Virus record (IMG/VR): IMGVR_UViG_3300009158_000224
Span: 1-22,185 of that record
Source of the DNA: a virus
Strand: one strand, 5' to 3'
Length of the DNA: 22,185 bases
The notes under the pieces are model-generated. The model worked only from the letters and a program-made list of their open reading frames with translations, did no database searches and was not told where the DNA came from. Positions 1-5,215 of this stretch are shown here, one piece after another. Both the position numbers and the translations under genes were made by a program. The stretch's first letter is position 1. Every line of letters starts with the position of its first letter.

Positions 1-2
1 AA

Positions 3-1190
3 GGCGACTTTGTGGCCAATCGGTTGGCACTGAACGCGCTGATGCGTTCAGTGATCGGCGGGATTGCCCTGGACGCTGATGGCGAGGACGCCATGTTTCT
101 GACCCGTTCGGCCGCCGGGGTCGATTCGATCATCGAAAGACTCAAGGATGAGGTGCAGGGGGCAAGCCGGATCCCCCATACCAAGCTTTGGGGCAGCTCC
201 CCATCGGGGTTGGGGGCCACTGGGCAGTCCGAGAAGTCGGATTTTGCGCAGGAGGTGCACATGCTCCAGGAGGACCACCTGGATCGGGCGCTGCGCCAGT
301 ACTACAAAACCCTGGCCGCCTGCTCAACCGATCGGGCAGCAATGGAATTGCCGGAGGATTGGCAGATTGATTTTCACAGCACCATCACCCTTTCCGACCT
401 GGAAGAGGCCGAGCTACGGGGCAAGGTGGCCTCGGCCGACAGCCAGTACCTCAACGCAGGTGTGTTGCAGCCCAACGAAGTGGCCGTGGCGCGTTTTGGC
501 GGGGCCAAGTTCTCGATCGAAACCACCCTGCTGGACCGCGAGAAGAATGGCGCGATCAAACAGGATCCCCAAAACCTGCCACCACCCACCTTTGGTGGTG
601 ACCTGGGCACTCTGCCCAATGAGGCCATTGGCCAGGGCCAGGGCCAGGGCCAGCAGCTGTCCCCCCGGGGGGACAGCGGGGACGAACGCGACGACGGTTG
701 CTGCAGCCCCTGCGACGCCGCCACCGCCAAAGGGAAGCCCGCCACCTGCAACGACGGCGCCGTCGACGGCCAGCAGCAGGCCGATGACCAGCTGGAGGGC
801 CAGCAAGCGGCGGCCGCCGAGGCCATCGCCAGGGCCATCGCGCAGGACGAGCGCCGCAAGGGCTGCGGCCGGCGGCCCGGGGTACGGGCGGACGGCAGCC
901 GGGTGACCGGTCGGCGGGTGGTGGCCGGCGTGCCAGTTGACGTCCGCAGCGATGGCAGCGCCACCCTGGTCGGACCCTACGGGCAGGCCCTGGCTCTGGA
1001 AGCGGCAGTGGGCTTTGACTCCACCGGGCTATGGGAGGTGCTGAGCCCAGCCGGCCAATGGACCGCCGTGGTGGGAGTGAAAGACCAGGCCATGGTGGTG
1101 GCCGCCGCCGGCCCGGGTGCCCGGGTGCGCCGCCTCGATGGCACTGACATGGTGGCGATGGGGGTCCGATGCGACAGCTATGAGCCATGA
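3..1190 (+). CDS. Phage portal protein, DUF1073/HI1409 family, 5'-truncated by window edge
   Basis: C-terminal part of a portal protein, which forms the dodecameric ring at the capsid vertex through which DNA is packaged. The frame is open back to base 3, so the GTG at 12 is unlikely to be the true start; the N-terminal half lies outside the window. The signature segment at about 178-235 reads TKLWGSSPSGLGATGQSE, matching the conserved 'G-SP-GLNATGE' stretch of DUF1073 portals. It is followed by the usual helical region and a 'LNAGVLQPNEVA' segment near 450-485. Beyond about base 585 there is a long extension unusual for the family: a GQGQGQ linker (625-655), a Cys-rich patch (GCCSPC, about 690-710) and a basic/Gly/Val-rich tail. 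It overlaps the next gene by ATGA. The family assignment is confident; the extension's function is unknown. Confidence 0.85.
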   Translation, partial: GDFVANRLALNALMRSVIGGIALDADGEDAMFLTRSAAGVDSIIERLKDEVQGASRIPHTKLWGSSPSGLGATGQSEKSDFAQEVHMLQEDHLDRALRQYYKTLAACSTDRAAMELPEDWQIDFHSTITLSDLEEAELRGKVASADSQYLNAGVLQPNEVAVARFGGAKFSIETTLLDREKNGAIKQDPQNLPPPTFGGDLGTLPNEAIGQGQGQGQQLSPRGDSGDERDDGCCSPCDAATAKGKPATCNDGAVDGQQQADDQLEGQQAAAAEAIARAIAQDERRKGCGRRPGVRADGSRVTGRRVVAGVPVDVRSDGSATLVGPYGQALALEAAVGFDSTGLWEVLSPAGQWTAVVGVKDQAMVVAAAGPGARVRRLDGTDMVAMGVRCDSYEP

Positions 1191-2617
1191 GCATTGACCG
1201 TCGGCTGGAGCTCCAGCAGCGGCTAAGCGACGAACTGCGGGGCCTGGAGGATGAAGCGATCGGGCGGATCGGTCGCGTCTTCGAGGGGGCCCTGCGGAAA
1301 ACGGTCGCACGCATTTTTGCGCAGCTCAATGGCATCGCCGCCCAACCCGCCTATGACCCAAAGACCACCCCAGGGGCGTTTTTGGGATCCACCCCCGAGG
1401 GGCAGGTATCCATCAATCCGGTTTTGAAGAATCAAGCCCAGCTGATCCTGCAGGGGCAGCTGCTCCAAGATCTCCGCCAGATCATCGACTCGATGCAGCT
1501 CTCCCCCCGGCAGATGGAGCGGCTGGAGAGCGAACTGAAAGCCCTGTTCGATCGGGCCCAGGGACTGGGCAGCGAATATGCCCTCCAGATCACCGGGGCA
1601 GAACTCGAGCCCTCCCTGGCGGCGCTCTCCCCTGAGGGGCAGATCGAGCGGCTGCCAGGCCAGGGCCAGGGCCAGGGGCCGGGCGACGGCCCGCCGCTGT
1701 TGCCCGGCCAGCAGGGCCCCGCACCGATTGACATGCCATCGGCGCCAGATCGGGGGTACCAGGGTGGGCAACGGCTGAGCCGGCTCTTCGATCTCAGCGG
1801 TGCGGTGATCGCGGCGGAACGCGATTTCAAGAGCCTGTCCGAGAACTACGCCAAAGAGCGTGATGCGGCCTCCGATGAGCACGTCAGGGCGTCAAAGGGT
1901 TACTACGCCAAGTGGTGGGCTGAATGGGGGGAGTCGGTGTCGTTTGAGACGGCGCGCCAGATGGCCCAGGGCCCCGATCCCCGGGCGCTGAAGGCCAAGC
2001 TGCGGGAGAGAATCCCAACCATCAACGAGGCCTTCAAAAACCGGGCGGAAACGATCGCCCGCACCGAAACCTTGATGGCATCTGGCGAGGCCCAAGAGCG
2101 GATCTACCGCCGGCTGCGGGTTGGCTTTGTGCAGTACCTGGCGACGCTTGATGACCGCACCTGCGAGTTCTGTGCGCCCCGATCCGGTTGCATCTACTGG
2201 ATTGGTGGGGTGAAAACCCCGATCCATCCGAACTGCCGCTGCGGCGAGAGCCCGATTACCTTGGAATCGCTGGTGATCCAGAACAGCATGGCGAAATCGC
2301 CGGAGCAGACCTGGGAGGCCGAGTTCCAGGCCCATGCGGCGGCCACCATGGCCTATTTCCGGGCGGCCGCCGGCGCCGATGCGGTGCCCCGGCCGGTCGG
2401 TGGGCCCGGGGACATGCGGGGCAAGTCTGCTGACTACCCCCTGATGGAGCGGAAAGGCCTGCCGCAAAGCGTGGCGAGGAACGCCTTGAGCCCAGATGAC
2501 CCACTGAACCAGGCCGCGCGCGATTGGCCAGCTGGTGACCCGGTGTGGTGCCCGCGGCGAGGATGGCTGGACCAACAGGCCAGGGCGGCCTACGAGGCGA
2601 TTTTGAGATCAGTTTGA
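1187..2617 (+). CDS. Phage head morphogenesis protein, Mu gpF / SPP1 gp7-like (minor head protein)
   Basis: A 476-aa minor capsid protein, translationally coupled to the portal by an ATGA overlap; portal followed by gpF-like protein is the standard head-gene order. The diagnostic region is near residues 290-360. It contains 'IARTETLMASGEAQ', then 'LDDRTCEFCAPRSG' (C326, C329) and 'HPNCRC' (H347, C350, C352), the conserved Cys/His cluster of the Phage_Mu_F family (PF04233), probably metal-binding. Residues about 160-190 form a Gly/Gln/Pro linker (PGQGQGQGPGDGPP) resembling the linker in the portal, separating a helical N-terminal domain from the Mu-F core. About 110 residues follow the core. 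Such proteins sit inside the head near the portal and may be ejected with DNA. The next gene converges 22 bp away. Confidence 0.88.
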   Translation: MSIDRRLELQQRLSDELRGLEDEAIGRIGRVFEGALRKTVARIFAQLNGIAAQPAYDPKTTPGAFLGSTPEGQVSINPVLKNQAQLILQGQLLQDLRQIIDSMQLSPRQMERLESELKALFDRAQGLGSEYALQITGAELEPSLAALSPEGQIERLPGQGQGQGPGDGPPLLPGQQGPAPIDMPSAPDRGYQGGQRLSRLFDLSGAVIAAERDFKSLSENYAKERDAASDEHVRASKGYYAKWWAEWGESVSFETARQMAQGPDPRALKAKLRERIPTINEAFKNRAETIARTETLMASGEAQERIYRRLRVGFVQYLATLDDRTCEFCAPRSGCIYWIGGVKTPIHPNCRCGESPITLESLVIQNSMAKSPEQTWEAEFQAHAAATMAYFRAAAGADAVPRPVGGPGDMRGKSADYPLMERKGLPQSVARNALSPDDPLNQAARDWPAGDPVWCPRRGWLDQQARAAYEAILRSV

Positions 2618-2618
2618 T

Positions 2619-2651
2619 CAAGTACCCGTCAAGTGCCCGTCAAATGCCCTT
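2619..2651. repeat. Three imperfect 11-bp tandem repeats at a gene junction
   Basis: The units CAAGTACCCGT (2619-2629), CAAGTGCCCGT (2630-2640) and CAAATGCCCTT (2641-2651) lie exactly between the converging stop codons of the head morphogenesis gene and the methyltransferase, overlapping the last codons of the latter. The position suggests a recombination or deletion scar where the reverse-strand cassette joins the structural operon. Confidence 0.6.
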
Positions 2652-3194
2652 GTCTTCAAGGGCAGCTTGCAATGTTGGCTGCTGTTTTTGCCGCGTCTCC
2701 TCGTGTCCTGAGCTGTTGGCGACCGCAACGCACCACCATCGATCCCGCTGATGGCAAGCACCCACAGCCGCTGCCGGTATGCAAGCCCATTCCGCGTCAT
2801 ACCCTGCCTCGGCCAGCGATCCGAGAACGTCGTCCATTCCTCGGTAAGTGATCGCTGCGACGTTTTCCAAGACGATGTATCGCGGTTGTACCAGGCGAAT
2901 GACTCTGAGCAGCTCGTAGAACAGGCCCGATCGGCTGCCAGCCAGGCCGGCACCCTTTCCGGCTAGGCTGATGTCCTGGCAGGGGAATCCACCGCAAACA
3001 ATGTCAGCTGATCCGGGTTCTGGTTGGAAGGTGCAGATGTCATCGTGAATTGGGACGGTGGGCCAGTGTTTGGCAAGGATGCGCTGGCAAAACGGGTCGC
3101 ACTCCACAAACTGCACGGTTTGAATGCCACCCAGCCAGCGAGCAGCAAGGCTGAAGCCGCCGATGCCGCTGAAGGTGTCAATCATTCGCAACAT
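2640..3194 (-). CDS. DNA (cytosine-5-)methyltransferase, C-terminally truncated (no TRD, motifs IX/X)
   Basis: This 184-aa protein carries the catalytic N-terminal half of a C5 methyltransferase, which transfers methyl from SAM to cytosine in DNA. Visible motifs in order are motif I 'DTFSGIGGFSLA' (residues 6-17), motif II acidic E31-C-D33, motif IV 'GGFPCQDIS' with catalytic C72, motif VI 'ENV' (110-112) and motif VIII 'HQRDRWW' (148-154). It ends about 30 residues later, so the target-recognition domain and motifs IX-X are missing; full-length enzymes usually exceed 300 aa. The stop lies in the 11-bp tandem repeats. Start ATG 3194 is 18 nt after the LexA-like gene; ATG 3185 is an alternative. 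It may be an inactive remnant, or may need a partner supplying the rest. Methylase identity is confident; activity is not. Confidence 0.85.
   Translation of the reverse strand: MLRMIDTFSGIGGFSLAARWLGGIQTVQFVECDPFCQRILAKHWPTVPIHDDICTFQPEPGSADIVCGGFPCQDISLAGKGAGLAGSRSGLFYELLRVIRLVQPRYIVLENVAAITYRGMDDVLGSLAEAGYDAEWACIPAAAVGACHQRDRWWCVAVANSSGHEETRQKQQPTLQAALEDKGI
2645..2664. terminator. Hairpin between convergent genes, possible weak bidirectional terminator
   Basis: A perfect 8-bp inverted repeat, TGCCCTTG and CAAGGGCA, separated by TCTT, lies at the tail-to-tail junction of the morphogenesis gene and the methyltransferase. No run of T follows on either strand, so intrinsic termination is uncertain. 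It may simply form a 3' protective hairpin. Confidence 0.3.
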
Positions 3195-3212
3195 GGTTTC
3201 ATTTTTATAGGC

Positions 3213-3476
3213 TCAAGAACAACTGTTGGCCATGTCTCTAGCGGCTTCTTCCGCACCTTCTCCTGTGAATTGCAGCGATCGGTGTCCATGGGGTTGCCAC
3301 GTCACCCAGCCCTTTGCCTTCAGCTGGGTCAAATGCTGGTGAATGCTACTCACGGTGGGAATTTCAAGAGCTTGCGCGAGCTCTTTTAGGGTTGGAGACT
3401 GCCCGTGGAGATTCTGGTGTTTGAGGATTGCCATGGCGACATCGTGCTGGCGGCGGGTTGGTTGCTGTAGTGCCAT
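3213..3476 (-). CDS. LexA-type winged-helix DNA-binding protein lacking the peptidase domain
   Basis: This 87-aa protein consists almost entirely of a domain resembling the N-terminal DNA-binding domain of LexA (PF01726). The pattern is an N-terminal 'RRQHDVAMAIL' helix, 'GQSPTLKELAQALEI' (helix-turn region), 'SSIHQHLTQLKAKGWV' (recognition helix and start of the wing) and 'HGHRSLQF'. The Ser/Lys autoprotease half of LexA is absent, so RecA-stimulated self-cleavage is not expected. It is the fourth gene of the minus-strand cassette, 32 nt after the 217-aa gene and 18 nt before the methyltransferase, so the last three are probably co-transcribed. A role as regulator of the cassette or of phage genes is inferred. 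Confidence 0.75.
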   Translation of the reverse strand: MALQQPTRRQHDVAMAILKHQNLHGQSPTLKELAQALEIPTVSSIHQHLTQLKAKGWVTWQPHGHRSLQFTGEGAEEAARDMANSCS

Positions 3477-3508
3477 TGTGAATCAGACAAGAAGAGCAAA
3501 AAATAAAG

Positions 3509-4162
3509 TCAGGAATGCCGCTTTAGTGCCTCCAACAACTGATGGGTTCGCCACTGCAACCACTTGGCCTCATCTTGTAATTGTCGTTCTTCTGTGGGGA
3601 ACATAACAGCCATGGACTGGCGACCCTTGCCGCTGATGATCTGGGTTAGCTTTTTCGAAAAATAAAAACCACCAAGGCTATCAACTAACCCTACATAAAA
3701 CCATTTGTTTGCATCATTTGGGGCTTGCTCCAGAAGGGATCCGAATTCTGCGGGTTGGGGCTCGGAAGTAACATTAACGGCAAGTGCCCAACGACGTTTG
3801 ACAAAAACCCAGCGACAAACCGGGTCTAACTCAGCTGTTTGGCCAGGATCCACATCAATGGGCGGCGGTGTGATGATGCGAATCTGCTCGGTTTCGTAAG
3901 TTGGCTGCGACAACAACCAGGCCCAGGGCCCAGCCAGTATCTGAGGCCGTAACCGGCCACTAATTTCCATGGCCAGATAGCGAAGCCAGCCCGACTGGGC
4001 TAGGCTCAGGCCTCGTCGCTGTGTGGCCAGCTGCAGGGCAAAGTCCCCAACGTTTTGATTGGCGCGATCGGCGTCAATCACGATCTTGCGCGCTTCGGCG
4101 TCAGTTAGATCGCATTCGAACTCAATAATGTAGCCGTTCTTTGTATGCAGTTGGATTAGCAT
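3509..4162 (-). CDS. Uncharacterised 217-aa phage protein
   Basis: I do not recognise the family. The ATG at 4162 is preferred: the frame extends upstream to 4336, but that part would read through a terminator hairpin and the 65-aa gene and encodes non-protein-like sequence. Residues 1-70 contain 'GYIIEFECDLTDAEARKIV' and 'QRRGLSLAQSGWLRYLAMEI', loosely reminiscent of small phage DNA-metabolism proteins with a 'GSLSxKQW' segment; this is weak. Middle and C-terminal parts look like a mixed alpha/beta soluble fold ('ANKWFYVGLVDSLGGFYFSKK', about residues 150-170) with no signal peptide or membrane segment. No strong Shine-Dalgarno is seen. It is the first gene after the terminator/attenuator at 4171-4203 and precedes the LexA-like gene. 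Confidence 0.65.
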   Translation of the reverse strand: MLIQLHTKNGYIIEFECDLTDAEARKIVIDADRANQNVGDFALQLATQRRGLSLAQSGWLRYLAMEISGRLRPQILAGPWAWLLSQPTYETEQIRIITPPPIDVDPGQTAELDPVCRWVFVKRRWALAVNVTSEPQPAEFGSLLEQAPNDANKWFYVGLVDSLGGFYFSKKLTQIISGKGRQSMAVMFPTEERQLQDEAKWLQWRTHQLLEALKRHS

Positions 4163-4170
4163 TGGTTCAC

Positions 4171-4203
4171 AAAAATAAGGGCACCAAGGCTTCCCTTGGC
4201 GCC
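4171..4203 (-). terminator. Intrinsic terminator / possible attenuator inside the minus-strand cassette
   Basis: Read on the minus strand, GGCGCCAAGG and CCTTGGTGCC form a 10-bp stem (one G-U pair) with a GAAG tetraloop, followed directly by CTTATTTTT. This is a convincing intrinsic terminator. It lies 18 bp after the stop of the 65-aa gene and ends 8 bp before the ATG of the 217-aa gene. It would therefore cap the first transcription unit, or attenuate transcription into the second. Confidence 0.6.
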
Positions 4204-4221
4204 ATGGGAAAGGAGAAAAAA

Positions 4222-4419
4222 TCAGCCTGAGACACCCACCACTTGAACGAGGGCGCCCAGGGCTTGAGCTGCGTGAGCCCGCAATCGCTCGGCATCCAGC
4301 CGAGTCAACTGATACGGCCGGTTGCACAGTTGCCAAAAGCCTGGGTCAAATCGATTCCAGGCCAAGTAATGAGGCATAACCCCTTCTGGCGTCACCAAGC
4401 GCACCAAATAGCTTTCCAT
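4222..4419 (-). CDS. Small conserved-looking protein of unknown function (65 aa)
   Basis: A compact soluble protein with plausible composition (YLVRLVTPEGVMPHYLAWNR near the N-terminus, then a helix rich in Ala/Arg/Leu). An AGGA sits about 9 nt before the ATG at 4419. It begins 5 nt after the stop of the upstream small membrane protein gene, so the two are likely one transcript, closed by the hairpin at 4171-4203. No family is recognised. The tight spacing and an uninterrupted frame with a normal amino-acid mix support it as a real gene rather than chance. Confidence 0.5.
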   Translation of the reverse strand: MESYLVRLVTPEGVMPHYLAWNRFDPGFWQLCNRPYQLTRLDAERLRAHAAQALGALVQVVGVSG

Positions 4420-4424
4420 AAAAC

Positions 4425-4742
4425 TCAGTCCTGGCGCAAAGTCGGGGCGACACTCGGGGCGACACCTCGCTGATACTGCAAGATCTCAACGGCGTCCCGC
4501 ATCTGCATGATGTGTGGAAACAGGATGGCACCGCCTACCAACAAAACCCAAGAAATTAGGTGGTTTCCAATCATCAAAAAAGACGCCACAAAGGAATCGA
4601 TTCCCTCGGATTTGCGCCTTTCGGATCGGCGCCTTTTGGCCGGCTGGCGAAACTTTTCACTTTGGAGTGATTCAGGATTTTCGCTGGTTTTGCAAGGAGG
4701 CAGCCGCCGGCTCTCAGCCAAAGCGGTGTTGGGTTGAGTCAT
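4425..4742 (-). CDS. Small single-pass membrane protein (105 aa)
   Basis: Start chosen at ATG 4742; an in-frame TTG at 4775 would add 11 residues but overlaps the candidate -10 box. The N-terminal ~50 residues are polar and strongly basic (QPAKRRRSERRKSE). One hydrophobic segment follows at about residues 56-80 (SFLMIGNHLISWVLLVGGAILF), then a short polar tail. With positive charges before the segment, the positive-inside rule predicts a cytoplasmic N-terminus. First gene of the cassette. Small membrane proteins in phage accessory units can act in superinfection exclusion or as holin-like proteins, but nothing in the sequence decides this. Confidence 0.5.
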   Translation of the reverse strand: MTQPNTALAESRRLPPCKTSENPESLQSEKFRQPAKRRRSERRKSEGIDSFVASFLMIGNHLISWVLLVGGAILFPHIMQMRDAVEILQYQRGVAPSVAPTLRQD

Positions 4743-4774
4743 GGGTCCGATCAGTAATCGGTCTGGACTTGTCA

Positions 4775-4802
4775 AGCATACAGGATCTTGGATGGCATGG
4801 AA
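4775..4802 (-). promoter_or_regulatory. Candidate promoter for the minus-strand cassette
   Basis: On the minus strand, TATGCT (4780-4775) resembles a -10 box. It is preceded at 16 bp by TTCCAT (4802-4797), a poor -35. Transcription would start about 30 nt before the ATG at 4742. Only the position and the -10-like hexamer support it. Confidence 0.25.
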
Positions 4803-4811
4803 GGGCGCGCC

Positions 4812-4827
4812 CTGCCGCTGGCGGCAG
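4812..4827. promoter_or_regulatory. Inverted repeat in divergent intergenic region, candidate operator
   Basis: CTGCCGC and GCGGCAG flank a 2-bp centre, a near-perfect 16-bp dyad, with outer arms AGGGC (4802-4806) and GCCCT (4832-4836). It sits between the divergent starts at 4742 (minus) and 4877 (plus), just upstream of the candidate cassette promoter. It could bind a regulator such as the cassette's LexA-like protein. No T-run follows, so a terminator is unlikely. Confidence 0.35.
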
Positions 4828-4876
4828 CCGTGCCCTGGCCGATCGCCTTAGCTTGACCAGACACCAACTGATTCGC

Positions 4877-5197
4877 ATGATCGAAGAACAATTTGCCCTG
4901 AACGCACTCGCCACTTGGGTTCACGCAAACGGGATTCATCAGGTCAGAACCGCATTGGCATTTGCCAATCAAGCGGCCCAGCAAGCAGACATTGATAGCG
5001 ATGGTCTGGCGGCCGTGTTGTTAGAAGAGGGAGAACGCCTTCGCATTGAGCCCACCCAAAGTGGTGTTACAACCGATGAGATTGCTCCAGTGCCAAATCC
5101 GGAGCAAGATCCGGGGCAAGATCCTGACGAGGCAAATCCTCCACAAACCCAGTCACATCAAGCAAAGGAGGCAAAGCCTGACAAGAAAAATCCGTAA
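4877..5197 (+). CDS. Uncharacterised acidic 106-aa protein
   Basis: The start is uncertain: ATG 4877 is chosen, and TTG 4853 would add 8 residues. The frame is open farther upstream, but that part opposes the membrane-protein gene and is probably non-coding. Residues 1-60 look helical (ALNALATWVHANGIHQV, then 'ANQAAQQADIDSDGLAAVLL'). The C-terminal 40 residues are low-complexity, rich in Asp/Glu/Pro/Gln ('NPEQDPGQDPDEANPP') and end in a Lys-rich tail. I recognise no family. It is in the same frame as the next gene, separated by one TAA and six sense codons, and may have been, or may still be, joined to it. Confidence 0.5.
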   Translation: MIEEQFALNALATWVHANGIHQVRTALAFANQAAQQADIDSDGLAAVLLEEGERLRIEPTQSGVTTDEIAPVPNPEQDPGQDPDEANPPQTQSHQAKEAKPDKKNP

Positions 5198-5215
5198 CAT
5201 GTTAATCAAGGTTCA

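Noticed and set aside
3-1190. Anti-CBASS Acb1-like function in the portal extension
   Set aside because: Some DUF1073-related proteins carry this label, but I see no pair of HxT motifs in the extension.
3213-3476. Full LexA repressor with SOS control
   Set aside because: Only the DNA-binding domain is present; the Ser/Lys peptidase domain is absent.
4163-4336. Longer start for the 217-aa protein
   Set aside because: The extra 58 codons overlap the 65-aa gene and a terminator hairpin and do not look like protein.
4514-4876. Upstream extension of the 106-aa gene to ATG 4514
   Set aside because: It runs antisense through the small membrane-protein gene and encodes low-quality sequence before about 4850.
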